DNA of 64,000 nucleotides from Candidatus Kapaibacterium sp. (GCA_937927515.1 CALBDO010000010.1:1-64000); one strand, 5' to 3'; numbered from the stretch's first letter, positions 37,783 through 48,300 are shown. A program made the numbers and translations. The notes: generated by a model from the sequence alone, not told the origin.

Positions 37783-39291
37783 ATGATTTATATCATCTTG
37801 TATTTCGCATTTTTTTTAGGTGATTTTATGTTTGCACAAGATGCCCCCTCCGAAAAAGAAATTTCATATAGACCACCAACAGTTGCTGGTTCATTTTACA
37901 CTTCGGACCCAGAAACATTGAAAAATGAAATCGAAATTTACCTCGAAGCTAACTTACCTGGAAAAATTCCATCGGAACAAAAAATTTTCGGGATAATTTC
38001 TCCTCATGCTGGATATATGTACAGCGGTTTTGTCGCTGGTAAAGCTTATAAAGAATTGATTGGTAGAGATTTCAAAACTGCTATAATCATTGCTCCATCA
38101 CATCATCAATATTTCCCTTATGCATCTGTTTTTTCTGGAGACGCCTATGTAACGCCATTTGGACCAGCATTAGTTGATAAAGAGTTAGCAACTAAACTAT
38201 CCAATCAAAACAACTATGTTAGGTTATCTTTAGATGGGCACCACTGGCGAAAAGGCACCCCTGAACACTCTCTCGAAGTGCAAATTCCTTTTTTACAATA
38301 TATACATCCAAATATTAAAATTCTTCCAATTGTTATGGGAAGCCAAGAACCACAAATCATTCATTCCTTATCATTAGCAATCTATAATACATTAAAAGAA
38401 TTAAACAGAACTGAAGATGTAATTTTAATTGCAAGCTCCGACCTATCACACTACCATAGTTACAAATATGCTCAAGAAATCGACCAAAATTTCATTAATA
38501 CTTTCCGAAGGTTCGATTATTTTAAATTAACTGCTATGCAAAAAAGCAGTGAATTGGAAGCTTGTGGAGCTGGACCAGTTGCAGTTGTTATGATTGTCTC
38601 TGAACAACTTGGAGCAAATAAGCCAGTGGATATTTTTTATGCTACAAGTGGGGATTCACCTTTTGTAACTCCTATTAAAGAACGAGTAGTCGGTTATTTT
38701 GCTGGAGCTTTGGTATTTGATAGTTCATTTAATCCCGAGTATTTACCAAAATTAACAATGGAAGAAGAGCTAAAACTTAAAAATTTTGTAAAAAATGTCA
38801 TAGAAGCCAAAGTTCTTGGTAAAGAATTTGAAATTCCAGATGATTTAAAATCAACAAAGACATTCCTTTTTAACAACACAGCCTTCGTTACCATCGAGAA
38901 AAATGGAGAATTACGTGCTTGCATGGGACATATTTTCCCTACTAAACCGTTAATTTACGAACTCCAAGAAGTAGCCAAAACTAGTGCTACCAACGATTGG
39001 AGATTTGGTCCTGTAACCAAAGATGAATTACCTTTTTTAAGTTACGAAATAACTATACTTTCGAGATTTAAAAAAATTTTTTCGTTTAGTGATATTAAAA
39101 TCGGTAAACACGGTCTTTATTTACGATATAAAAACCATAGTGGTCTACTGCTTCCTCAAGTTGCAATTGAGAGGAATTGGGACGTAACAACTTTCCTACA
39201 AAATTTATGCTTAAAAGCAGGTGTCTCCAAAACAACCTTTTTAGACCCTGAAACAGAGATTTACGCATTCGAAGCCTTGATAATTCATTGA
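37783..39291 (+). CDS. Memo-AMMECR1 fusion with N-terminal signal peptide
   Basis: A 502-residue fusion of a Memo domain (about residues 33-310) and an AMMECR1 domain (about 320-500). Memo landmarks are SPHAGYMYSG with H74, PSHHQYF near 106-110, PEHSLEVQIPFLQ near 160 and SSDLSHYHSY near 218. The AMMECR1 signature, usually LRGCIG, reads LRACMG. These domains are known from the AmmeMemoRadiSam group, whose radical SAM member is not in the window. Residues 1-18 (MIYIILYFAFFLGDFMFA) look like a signal peptide, unusual for proteins normally in the cytoplasm; a start at Met16 would remove it. lpxK follows after 1 base. Confidence 0.85.
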   Translation: MIYIILYFAFFLGDFMFAQDAPSEKEISYRPPTVAGSFYTSDPETLKNEIEIYLEANLPGKIPSEQKIFGIISPHAGYMYSGFVAGKAYKELIGRDFKTAIIIAPSHHQYFPYASVFSGDAYVTPFGPALVDKELATKLSNQNNYVRLSLDGHHWRKGTPEHSLEVQIPFLQYIHPNIKILPIVMGSQEPQIIHSLSLAIYNTLKELNRTEDVILIASSDLSHYHSYKYAQEIDQNFINTFRRFDYFKLTAMQKSSELEACGAGPVAVVMIVSEQLGANKPVDIFYATSGDSPFVTPIKERVVGYFAGALVFDSSFNPEYLPKLTMEEELKLKNFVKNVIEAKVLGKEFEIPDDLKSTKTFLFNNTAFVTIEKNGELRACMGHIFPTKPLIYELQEVAKTSATNDWRFGPVTKDELPFLSYEITILSRFKKIFSFSDIKIGKHGLYLRYKNHSGLLLPQVAIERNWDVTTFLQNLCLKAGVSKTTFLDPETEIYAFEALIIH

Positions 39292-39292
39292 A

Positions 39293-40276
39293 ATGATACA
39301 CCTACTTTACAATTTTTTATCAAATCCTTTCGTAACTCTCAGAAACCAACTTTACAAGCATGGGGTTATCAAACCAATCAAGTCTAATATCCCAATAATC
39401 AGCGTTGGGAACATTTCCTTCGGAGGGACTGGCAAAACCCCTTTTATTACCTACTTAGTCAAGAAATTTAATGAATTAGGTATCAAATCATTGTTATTGT
39501 CAAGAGGTTACAAAAGTTCCCAGAAAGATGTTGGCGTATTATCAAATGTAGTCTCATTTGATGATGTTTACAAATTTGGTGACGAGGCATTTCTCGTCCA
39601 TTTAAAAACCAAAATACCTATTATAGTTTCAAAAAAAAAGTATAAAGCAATTAGTTTAATAGAAAATTATTTTGATGTAGACGTTGTCATCTTAGATGAT
39701 GGATTTCAACATAGAAAACTTCAACGCAATTTGGACATTGTATTAATTGATTCAAAAACTTTTAAAACCTTTCGTCGTGAACCCTTAGCAAGTATAGAAA
39801 GAGCTAATTTAATTTTATTGGAATTTGGAATATCGCCTACATCCATACCTTCGGGTACATACCAAATCTTTTATTATCACAAGGTTATTGATAGTTTTGA
39901 AGATTCTTTAAATATTAAATTGGAATTAAATTCTCTTAGTGCTCAGAGGGTTGCGCTGTTAAGTGCAATTGGAAACAATGATAATTTCTACAAATCTCTT
40001 CAACCAATATTTCCTAATATTGTAAAACATTATAAATTTCGCGACCACCACTGGTACACCCCGCAAGACGTCGAAAAAATTTGTGAACAACTATCAAAAA
40101 AAAATATTCATTCAATAATTACAACTGAAAAGGACAGTATCAAGTTAAGAAGATTTACTCCAATATTTGAAAAATTTAATATCAAATTAATTAGCGCAGT
40201 TATGGAATTAAGAATTGAAGAAGAAAACGCTTTGTTGGACACTGTGTTGAACTACATAAATTTTAAAGTAAAATAA
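39293..40276 (+). CDS. lpxK: Tetraacyldisaccharide 4'-kinase LpxK
   Basis: LpxK phosphorylates the lipid A precursor at the inner membrane, so this organism makes lipid A. The 327-residue protein has the P-loop NISFGGTGKTPF near residue 42, the catalytic-region VVILDDGFQHRKLQRNLDIV near 125, and the usual C-terminal TTEKDSIKLRRF. The N-terminal hydrophobic stretch anchors it to the membrane. It starts 1 base after the Memo-AMMECR1 gene, and its 3' end overlaps the convergent AlbA gene by 14 bases. Confidence 0.93.
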   Translation: MIHLLYNFLSNPFVTLRNQLYKHGVIKPIKSNIPIISVGNISFGGTGKTPFITYLVKKFNELGIKSLLLSRGYKSSQKDVGVLSNVVSFDDVYKFGDEAFLVHLKTKIPIIVSKKKYKAISLIENYFDVDVVILDDGFQHRKLQRNLDIVLIDSKTFKTFRREPLASIERANLILLEFGISPTSIPSGTYQIFYYHKVIDSFEDSLNIKLELNSLSAQRVALLSAIGNNDNFYKSLQPIFPNIVKHYKFRDHHWYTPQDVEKICEQLSKKNIHSIITTEKDSIKLRRFTPIFEKFNIKLISAVMELRIEEENALLDTVLNYINFKVK

Positions 40277-40913
40277 AGTAATCATTAGTATTATCTGTAT
40301 AAATTTGTAATACACCAACCCGAACTAATTTAACCAAAACAGCAGAAGCTCTTCTTTCGGATATATTTACAAGTTTAGCAAACTCACGAACAGTAATCTT
40401 CTGATGCTTTTCCAAATAACTAAATAACCTTTTTTCTTGCTCTCCAATATAAATTTTTACCGGCTTGGAGTTTGCATTCAGTCCAGAGAGGATTCTTTTC
40501 ATTTCTTTACTTGCAATTACAGATTTCTCACCAAGCCGAATGTACGCAAACCTTTTTTTCCTGCCTTTTTCATCTATTGCCTCTATTGTGTGGGGTTTAT
40601 TATTACTTTCTTCTATCTCAACTACAATTATTTCTTTCTTATTATAATTTATAACATCGATATTCTTAGGAATTATTGGTGGAAAGATATTAAATTGACA
40701 AGCAATTTCAATAATATCAATTTCAGATTTTTCGGAATCGACACCAACAACTTTTCTGTCGTCGTCAATACCAACAATTAAAAAACCGCCTTTTGAATTT
40801 GCAAAGGCACAGAGCTCTTTTGCAATTTTTTCGGGCGAGGTTACCTTCCTTTTAAATTCTACTGTCGAAGACTCTCCTTCGGCAATCAACAGTTTTAGTT
40901 TTTCTGTGTCCAT
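40263..40913 (-). CDS. AlbA_2/Schlafen-type ATP-binding protein with winged-helix end
   Basis: A 216-residue protein with a Schlafen AlbA_2 domain (residues 10-135: SSTVEFKRKVTSPEKIAKEL, AFANSKGGFLIVGIDDD) and a C-terminal winged-helix (VREFAKLVNISERRASAVLVKLVRVGV). Family members are putative DNA-binding transcription regulators or defence-related proteins. The ATG at 40913 has no strong Shine-Dalgarno. The gap just upstream holds four tandem DnaA-box-like sequences, so DnaA might control this gene. Confidence 0.8.
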   Translation of the reverse strand: MDTEKLKLLIAEGESSTVEFKRKVTSPEKIAKELCAFANSKGGFLIVGIDDDRKVVGVDSEKSEIDIIEIACQFNIFPPIIPKNIDVINYNKKEIIVVEIEESNNKPHTIEAIDEKGRKKRFAYIRLGEKSVIASKEMKRILSGLNANSKPVKIYIGEQEKRLFSYLEKHQKITVREFAKLVNISERRASAVLVKLVRVGVLQIYTDNTNDYFILL

Positions 40914-40934
40914 TTATATTTTTTTACTATTGCC

Positions 40935-40976
40935 TGGGGAAAACTTGTTGATAAAATGTGGAAAAATTGTGGATAA
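40935..40976 (-). promoter_or_regulatory. Tandem DnaA-box array (possible oriC or DnaA-control site)
   Basis: Read on the minus strand, four 9-mers stand in the same orientation, each 11 bases from the next: TTATCCACA at 40968-40976 (perfect DnaA box), TTTTCCACA at 40957-40965, TTATCAACA at 40946-40954 (each one mismatch from the consensus) and TTTTCCCCA at 40935-40943 (two mismatches). An 11-base period puts them on one face of the helix. AT-rich DNA lies on both sides. They fill the short gap between uvrD and the AlbA-domain gene. Confidence 0.65.
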
Positions 40977-41002
40977 GTTTAAATTTTTCCTCCATTTCCG
41001 AC

Positions 41003-43228
41003 TCAAATTTTTCTAAGTTTTGCATATTGAAGCATAAGTCTTTTACGACCAACCGATTCAAAATTTACAAGTGCCTGAGCATAGCTTCCACTACCTTCAA
41101 GATGTTCTACCCTTCCTATTCCGAAAAAAGGATGAACGACTTTATCCCCTATTCTTAAAACATTATCGTCAGTTTGGTCATATTCGTTGATTGATTCTTT
41201 TGGATGAGAAAATGAATATCGTTTTGTCGCTGTTTTTTCAAGAGAAATCTTTGGAGCTCCGTTAATCTTTAGATAGGATTTATCAATTTCTTCCAAAAAT
41301 TTTGAAGGTGCTTGGTATGATTCTTCTCCAAATCTACGCCGTATTCTTGCATATGTCAAAAATACCTTTTGCATTGCTCTTGTCAAACCCACATAAAACA
41401 ATCTCCTCTCCTCTTCTTCATCATCTCGTTCTTTACTCCAATACCTAACTAAAGGGAATAGTCCTTGTTCCAATCCAACTATGAAGACAACGGGAAACTC
41501 GAGCCCTTTTGCAGAGTGCAATGTCATCAATTTTACTTGTTCAGTGGCAATATTTTTCTCATCAATATCAGAAATTAAACTTATCTGTTGCAAATAATCG
41601 TTTAAGTCTACATCTTCATTTTGAGTTAAGAAATTATACACATCACTCAAAAGTGTATTTATATTCCCTATTCTATCATAAGCATCATCAGTTCCTATTT
41701 CTTCATACATCGAAATCAAACCACTTTCTTTTATGTAGTTTGTAATGATTTCAGAGGGATATCCAGTTCTTTTTTCTAAATGTTCTTTTGTTTCCAAGAC
41801 CCATTTATGGAAATTTTTTAAGATTTGAGCTGCTCGTGATTGTAACATGGGTATGTCTTCAATAAACCCTAAAGCATTGAACAAAGATACACTGTTTTCC
41901 TTGGAGTAGTTTAGCATGATGTTTAATGTCTTTTTACCTACTCCTCTTGGAGGTTCATTAATTACTCTTATCAAGGATTCATTATCATCAGGATTTACAA
42001 GAATCCTTAAATACGCTAGAACATCTTTGACTTCTTTTCTTTTGTAAAATGAAACACCGCCGACAACCACATAGTTGATGTTCTCTCGTCGTAGTGCATT
42101 TTCAAATTCAAGTGACTGTGCATTGGTGCGATAAAAAACAGCAAAATCACCATAAGAAAATTTTCCAGTGCTTACAAGTTCCTTGATTTTGCTAACTACC
42201 AAATCTGCTTCATCTTTCTCAGTCTCGCATTGATAGAGTTCCAAGAGGTCACCATGGGGATTATCGGTCCAGAGTTTTTTTTCAATTTGTTTTTTATTGA
42301 AACGAATAACACTATCTGCAGCTGCGAGAATACATTTTGTGGAGCGATAGTTCTGCTCTAATAAAATTATACGAGCTTCGGGGAAATCTTTTTGAAAATC
42401 TAAAATATTTCTTATCTCTGCACCTCGCCATTTATAAATACTTTGCGCATCATCACCAACAACAGTTATATTCCTGTGCTTCGAAGCCAGTTGTTTCAAA
42501 ACATAGTATTGTACCCGATTTGTATCTTGGTACTCGTCAACCAAAATAAAATTAAACTTGTCTTGATATTTTTCCAAAATCTCTGGGAATGACTTAAACA
42601 AATCGTATGTATTTACCAACAGGTCGTCAAAGTCCATGGCATTGTTTTGGTGTAAATAATCTTGATATTCTTTATAAATATCGGCGACATGCCTTTCAAA
42701 TGAGGTTGAAATGCTTTTAGCAAATTCATCTGGTGTTAGAATGTTATTCTTTGCTAGAGAAATCATGTGGTGTATTGTATCTGCAGTCAACCTATTATTC
42801 GAAATAGGATAATTCTCCATGATTCTTTTAATTATTTGCAGGGAATCATCGGCATCATAAATTGAAAAACTCGAAGTATAACCTAACAATTTGGCTTCTA
42901 AACGCAAAATCCTTGCAAATAAAGAATGAAAAGTTCCAGCCCAAATCCTTTTAGCAGCCTCAGGATTAACAAGATTAGCTATTCTATCTTTCATTACTTG
43001 AGCTGCTTTGTTTGTAAAAGTCAACGCTAAAATGTTTTGTGGAGGAATTCCAATGTCAATCAAATATGCAATTTTGTGAGTAAGGACACGTGTTTTTCCG
43101 CTTCCAGCACCAGCAATAACTAAAACTGGGCCTTCGAAAGCGGTCACAGCTTCTTTTTGGACTGGATTTAAATTTTGAAGTATTGGATTTTTATCCCAGA
43201 AATCACTTTTTTTCTCTTTATCCATCAT
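41003..43228 (-). CDS. UvrD/PcrA/Rep-family DNA helicase
   Basis: A 741-residue superfamily 1A helicase. It shows Walker A VIAGAGSGKTRVL near residue 40, motif II VDEYQDTN near 232, motif III QSIYKWRGAE, motif IV LEQNYRSTK and motif VI FYVGLTRAMQKVFL. The C-terminal Tudor-like extension (HPFFGIGRVEHLEGSGSY) is typical of PcrA/UvrD, which interacts with RNA polymerase. It acts in nucleotide excision and replication repair. Two ATGs in tandem start it. The gap downstream holds the DnaA-box array. Confidence 0.93.
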   Translation of the reverse strand: MMDKEKKSDFWDKNPILQNLNPVQKEAVTAFEGPVLVIAGAGSGKTRVLTHKIAYLIDIGIPPQNILALTFTNKAAQVMKDRIANLVNPEAAKRIWAGTFHSLFARILRLEAKLLGYTSSFSIYDADDSLQIIKRIMENYPISNNRLTADTIHHMISLAKNNILTPDEFAKSISTSFERHVADIYKEYQDYLHQNNAMDFDDLLVNTYDLFKSFPEILEKYQDKFNFILVDEYQDTNRVQYYVLKQLASKHRNITVVGDDAQSIYKWRGAEIRNILDFQKDFPEARIILLEQNYRSTKCILAAADSVIRFNKKQIEKKLWTDNPHGDLLELYQCETEKDEADLVVSKIKELVSTGKFSYGDFAVFYRTNAQSLEFENALRRENINYVVVGGVSFYKRKEVKDVLAYLRILVNPDDNESLIRVINEPPRGVGKKTLNIMLNYSKENSVSLFNALGFIEDIPMLQSRAAQILKNFHKWVLETKEHLEKRTGYPSEIITNYIKESGLISMYEEIGTDDAYDRIGNINTLLSDVYNFLTQNEDVDLNDYLQQISLISDIDEKNIATEQVKLMTLHSAKGLEFPVVFIVGLEQGLFPLVRYWSKERDDEEEERRLFYVGLTRAMQKVFLTYARIRRRFGEESYQAPSKFLEEIDKSYLKINGAPKISLEKTATKRYSFSHPKESINEYDQTDDNVLRIGDKVVHPFFGIGRVEHLEGSGSYAQALVNFESVGRKRLMLQYAKLRKI

Positions 43229-43247
43229 TCTAAACTATTAAACTACA

Positions 43248-43285
43248 AAAATAAAAAAGGGAAGGTAGTTAATTTTACCTTCCCC
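43248..43285 (-). terminator. Rho-independent terminator downstream of the zinc-ribbon gene
   Basis: On the minus strand GGGAAGGTA pairs with TACCTTCCC (43284-43259) and a T run follows at 43258-43249. It ends the FmdB-like gene just before uvrD begins. Confidence 0.8.
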
Positions 43286-43305
43286 GAGAAAAGTTGCCAG
43301 AATAA

Positions 43306-43608
43306 TTACTTTTGTTCTGTTGAGGATTTTTGACTAACCGAAGTGCCATTCTGCGGTTGTGTACCATTCTTATCGAAAGAACTTGATACAGAAGAATTTT
43401 TTCTTGCGTAATCAGTAATGTAGAAGCCACTCCCTTTAAATAGCAAGCCAACATTCCTGCTAATCATTCGATGCACCTTGCCCTTTCCGCGATGTTCGCT
43501 CGATTCGCAAATCTCTGGAGGGCAGTATTCGAGAGGTTCATCAGTTATTTTTTGCTGGAACTCGAATATTTTCCCGCAATCCTCACACTTGTATTCATAT
43601 ATCGGCAT
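43306..43608 (-). CDS. FmdB-type zinc-ribbon protein
   Basis: A 100-residue protein. The ATG at 43608 is chosen because GGAGGAGCT precedes it and the family begins MPIYEYKCEDCGKIFEF. The zinc ribbon uses C8, C11 and the later CPPEIC pair near residues 29-34. The rest is a Gly/Ser-rich low-complexity tail after GSGFYITDYARKN, as in many FmdB proteins. FmdB-like proteins are small regulators of unclear function; this one is a single-gene transcript closed by a terminator. Confidence 0.85.
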   Translation of the reverse strand: MPIYEYKCEDCGKIFEFQQKITDEPLEYCPPEICESSEHRGKGKVHRMISRNVGLLFKGSGFYITDYARKNSSVSSSFDKNGTQPQNGTSVSQKSSTEQK

Positions 43609-43652
43609 AGCTCCTCCAAAAGATAACATCAAAACTTCTTTAACGAACTTAG

Positions 43653-43682
43653 CTTGTCTTTATTTCAAATTATTTAATTTTG
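43653..43682 (+). promoter_or_regulatory. Candidate dtd promoter
   Basis: CTTG (43653-43656) is followed after 18 bases by TAATTTTG (43675-43682). The dtd start lies 14 bases beyond it, which would leave an extremely short leader. Confidence 0.4.
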
Positions 43683-43695
43683 CTTTTTTGCTTTA

Positions 43696-44139
43696 ATGCG
43701 TGCTGTCGTACAAAAAGTAAAGAGCGCAAGTGTTACAATTTTATCTACTGGAGAGAGGCGTTCGATTGGACCCGGTCTTCTTGTATTTCTTGCGATTAAA
43801 TCCACTGATACTTTAGCGGAGGTTCACTGGGTTGCTAACAAGGTAATCAATCTAAGAATTTTCCCAGACGAAAATGGAAAAATGAACTTATCTGTTCAAG
43901 ACATAAATGGGGAAATTTTGATTATTTCCAACTTTACTCTCTACGGTGATATTTCACGTGGCTTTCGTCCCAATTTCATGTATTCTGCAGAGCCCAGTTT
44001 TGCTAATAGACTATATTATGAATTTGTAAATCATATTAAGAAAATTACAACTTTGAACATAGTAACAGGTGAGTTTCGAGAAATGATGGAAGTTCAACTA
44101 ATAAACGATGGCCCTGTTACGATAATTATTGATAAATAA
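43696..44139 (+). CDS. dtd: D-aminoacyl-tRNA deacylase
   Basis: Dtd removes D-amino acids wrongly attached to tRNA. The 147-residue length and N-terminus MRAVVQKVKSASVTI are standard. The active-site motifs are SNFTLYGD (family SQFTLYG) near residue 77 and the cross-subunit motif NDGPVT near 138. It is a single gene whose stop abuts the convergent WYL regulator. Confidence 0.95.
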   Translation: MRAVVQKVKSASVTILSTGERRSIGPGLLVFLAIKSTDTLAEVHWVANKVINLRIFPDENGKMNLSVQDINGEILIISNFTLYGDISRGFRPNFMYSAEPSFANRLYYEFVNHIKKITTLNIVTGEFREMMEVQLINDGPVTIIIDK

Positions 44140-44140
44140 C

Positions 44141-45286
44141 CTAATTTTTTTTCTTCTTTTTTAATGACAATTTATACTTGACACTCGGTTCATTTACAAC
44201 TTCTTTTTGTGCTGTTTCTGGTAGAGCTTGAACCTCGGCAACTTTTTTTCCACCAGTTTCAAATCTCTCTTCCTTTACCTCCTCTAATTGAGGTTTAATT
44301 TCTGGTGAAGTTGTTTTGTAATTACTTAAAGCCTGAGACAAACGGTTAACTATCTTTTGTATCAACTCCTTGGGTTCGAGAACGACGATTGCATCACTCC
44401 AGCTTAATATCCAGTTGATTAAATCTACCCCAATTGGGACGCGCATTTCCAAAATCAAATTACCATCTTTATCAAATTTTTCAATTTGCGATATATGCCA
44501 TCGACGATTCAAAAAAAAGTGAATAAATTCTTTTTTTACAAGGAGTTTTACATCCCGAATCTCACCAGAAAAGACACCAAAACGGTAAGAGGACCACTCT
44601 CGAAAATTAAATGGAGGTGCAATATCAATGAAATCTGGATTTTCCTCTATCTTTGATATGTTGTGTATAGCGAGACTAACGTGTATTTTGTGCTTAGGCA
44701 CATAGGCAACGACGTATAAAACTCCTAAATAAGAAAAAATTGTCTCAAATCGGATGACAATATCTTTTGAAGTTAAAGTTTTCGGAGTTACATATGTAAC
44801 AGTATACCATTTCTTCGAGGCAGTGCATTCAATAACTTTTTCAAGAATGTCATTAATTTTTGAGTAATCATAATAACCAACGTTTTGGTCCCAGTATATT
44901 GTATCATCAAGAATTACTTCTTTTGGTGCATATTTTTCAAGTTTGTTATACAATCTTTCAACATCTCTTTCAATTACTGTACCTCGAAAAGTTTTCAAAT
45001 GAGCTTTGAGAAAATGAAATGCCAACAATTCATTTGTTTCAAATCGCACAACTTGTTTTGGCTGTAAAAAATATTTTGGTATTCTCCAATAGATTTCTTT
45101 CCCTTTCGGTGTTCCAACCAAAGTTGGTTCTATTTTTTGTAACAATCTAAGGTCTCTTTGAATTGTCCGTATGCTTACAATTTCTATTTCCTCTGAAATT
45201 AAGTCTTGCAACTGAGCAGAGGTTAAAGTTTCTCCAGCAAGAAACCTCTTATACATATAAAGGATTCTGTGTGGTTGTCCAGGCAT
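44141..45286 (-). CDS. WYL-domain transcriptional regulator
   Basis: A 381-residue regulator. The N-terminal winged helix (about residues 5-75) has the DeoR-like recognition helix VSIRTIQRDLRLLQ. The WYL domain (about 150-235) follows, with KWYTVTYVTPKT and later strand pairs, and then a WCX-like C-terminal region. The last 60 residues are a Lys/Glu/Thr-rich tail ending in LSLKKKKKN. WYL proteins sense single-stranded nucleic acid or small ligands, often in DNA-damage or defence control. Nothing defence-related lies beside it here, so the target is unknown. Confidence 0.85.
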   Translation of the reverse strand: MPGQPHRILYMYKRFLAGETLTSAQLQDLISEEIEIVSIRTIQRDLRLLQKIEPTLVGTPKGKEIYWRIPKYFLQPKQVVRFETNELLAFHFLKAHLKTFRGTVIERDVERLYNKLEKYAPKEVILDDTIYWDQNVGYYDYSKINDILEKVIECTASKKWYTVTYVTPKTLTSKDIVIRFETIFSYLGVLYVVAYVPKHKIHVSLAIHNISKIEENPDFIDIAPPFNFREWSSYRFGVFSGEIRDVKLLVKKEFIHFFLNRRWHISQIEKFDKDGNLILEMRVPIGVDLINWILSWSDAIVVLEPKELIQKIVNRLSQALSNYKTTSPEIKPQLEEVKEERFETGGKKVAEVQALPETAQKEVVNEPSVKYKLSLKKKKKN

Positions 45287-45341
45287 AATTAACCAATTAT
45301 TGATGTTTATTTAAAAACAAAATTAAACAATTTTAGTTATA

Positions 45342-48300
45342 TTAAAAGTCGTAACTGATTGAAAAAAGATAAAATGGTCTACTCCACGAGGAATACTCTT
45401 TTCTCCAAGCAACATCAAGCTTAATTGGTAAACCCAAAATCCAAGCTCGAGCACCTATTCCCAAACTAAGTAGTAAGCGATTTGGTTCAACATTGTATCT
45501 TCCGCTAGTATATGTTACAACGGGTGGACTAATTTTGAAATTAGAAATATCTCCTAGCCAACCACCGCCAATGTCGCAAAAGGCGACACCAAGTATATCA
45601 TTGAACAAAATAGGTATTGGACCCGGTAATAGTGCAGTAAACAAAGGAAAACGAAGTTCAATATTACTAGAAAAGAAGTGATTTCCAACAGCATCACTAT
45701 ATGCCCAACCTCGAAGCGGTGTTATCAACTCCATAAAAGCAAAATCCTCGGGGTCTTGAAATAACAAGTAGTCTGAATTGACTTCATAATTAATCCAATT
45801 GTCCACACCCCCAAGATAAAATCTTTGTGGGTTTGAACCAAAGCTAGTTGCTCCACTTGCTCGGATGGCGAGTTTTAGAAAATATCCAAAGTCCCAATAT
45901 TTTCTGTAATCGAACTTTAACGTGAAAAAATTTATCGAATTCTTAAAAATTTTGGGAACTGAGCGAAACTCTATATAATACCTACTACCTTTTACCGGAG
46001 CAAAAGAACCGTACAAAACATCATCGTAGACGTATTTTACCGACGGATAAACAATCGTTTTTGAAATACTTTCCTCATTGTAATTAGTTATGTTTTCCTT
46101 AGATGCATTAAACAGAGTTAAATTCAAATCAAAACGATTAAAAATGCTCAATGGATAAGAAGATGTAAAACTAACACCGTAATTCCTTAGCCTATAGTTG
46201 TCGTAATAATTATTTAATGAATTCTTCATTAGGAAGATAATTGAACTTTGAAAAGCAGAAAAGTGATAATCTATTGTGTTGGGTAGGTATGAATATTGCA
46301 AGAAAATGTTACTATTTTTTAAATCTAGCCACAAATTAGCAGCTAGGTAAATTTGATGGTCGCCGAGAATGTCGCTAAACAACATTTGAGCAAGTCCTTG
46401 GAAACCCCAAAAAGAGTCGTAATAAGGATTACCAAGAATTAAATCTGGTGTGAACTTTAGTTTGTACTCATAATCCACAAAATCAGTGTCTTCGAAATTT
46501 TTTCTTTGAACAAAATCTGGGGAATACACGTTTACATCCTTGTTGGGAGTTATCATATTTTGTCGCGAAAAATCAACCCGAAATTTACCATAACTCACTT
46601 TTACTGTGTCTGAATTTTCGTTAGAGAAAGTCAATAAGGTATCTCGTTCAATCCCTCCATTTTTTAAAGCTTCGAGTTGGTTAGCTCTGAATTTAGTTAG
46701 CGGTAATTTTTCTAGTTTTAAATCGACAGAGGAGGGATTCTTTATCATAAATAAATCGAAACCACCCTCTGTAAGAGCAGCAAATACTAAATCCTCTGAG
46801 ACAACTGAGTGAGACAAATGGGTAATGTTCGATAAGGAATTGGTAATTGGTTGAATTTGGTTATTTTGTATGTCAAGCCGATAGATGTTGCCTATGCCAT
46901 TTTCATCGGAAATAAAGTAGAGAAATTTGTCGTCCCCACTGATAGCCAAACCAGTTTTTCTGTAATCCGAGGAAAAGGTTATTCTATCTATTTTTTTTGT
47001 TTTAAGTTCTATTTTATAAACATCTCTTTTGCTTTGGTCGAAATTCCAAAGTTTCGAAGCTTGAATTTCTGCACCTAGCTCCGTATTGTCCAGCCTATTA
47101 GAAATAAAATAGATAAATTTCCCATCGTTCGTCCAAATTGGATGGTCATCATAAAAAAGGTCACTCGTCAACTGGGTTAATGTATTCGATTTTAAATCAT
47201 AAACGTACAAATCTCTTTTATCTAAAACAGTAGCAGAGAAAACTATCTTATCTTCAACTGGCGACCAAGCAACAGAAGATATTTGTTTAAATCCTAATTG
47301 GTATCGTGAAAACTTTTTAGTATTTACATCAACAATGTATAGGACATCCTCGCCACGAAACTTGGCTGAAATTGCAAGCTTTGTTCCAGATGAATTCCAA
47401 GAAATTCCTGGGGTTAATATGTTTAAATCCTCGAAATCTTGCTGGCGAAAACTCGAAACAATTTCAGTTTCTTTGTTCTTCTCTAAGTCAAGCACAAACA
47501 ATGAGAATAATCCATCCTTGTCTGCAATAAATGCAACTTTATCCCCTTGCGGTGAAATAGCCGGAGAAGTGTTGTAAAAATTCCCCTTTTTTTTGTGATT
47601 TGTTAGTCTAATTGCAAAATCGGATGGATAACTGAATTTGTCTATGTCGGGATAATAGTATTTTTTTAAGTATCTCTTCCATTCGGATGAAAAATCTTCA
47701 AGCTTCATATTAAAGGTTGACTTAAAGGCATTTTCAACGCTACCCGTGGATTTCAGTTTGCTCAACAATTCTGGTATTTTGTGGTTTCCATACCTTTCAA
47801 CAATATACCACCAAAATGTTTGCCCACCACGATAAGCATTATATCCATCTAGATAATTTAAATCTGGTAAATTTTCGCTTAAAGTCAAGTCTCTAATGTA
47901 TACATCAGTGGAGACGTCTAACCCGCCAATACTTTCCCATTCGCATAGACCTTCGTGCATCCAAAGTGGAATATCAATCATATTCCCTCTTGAAACAGCA
48001 GACTGAATAGTACCTCCGTAAAACCAATCATTTATCACTGCGTGTACTAGCTCGTGATGAATAACATGTCTAAACTGTTCATAATCCCCCTCGAAAGGAA
48101 CAACGACCCTATTTTTAAACAATTCAGTTACTCCACCAATTCCTTCAGGTAAAAACATATCGATTACGTTTGTTTGCTGAAATTGGTTATGACTGTTATA
48201 CACTATTATCGGAATTCTTTGGGTAATTTTATACTTTAGAGTTTTTTGAATAGACCCAAGCGAGGCTTCGGCAACTTTCCCTGCAAAGACTGCTAAAATT

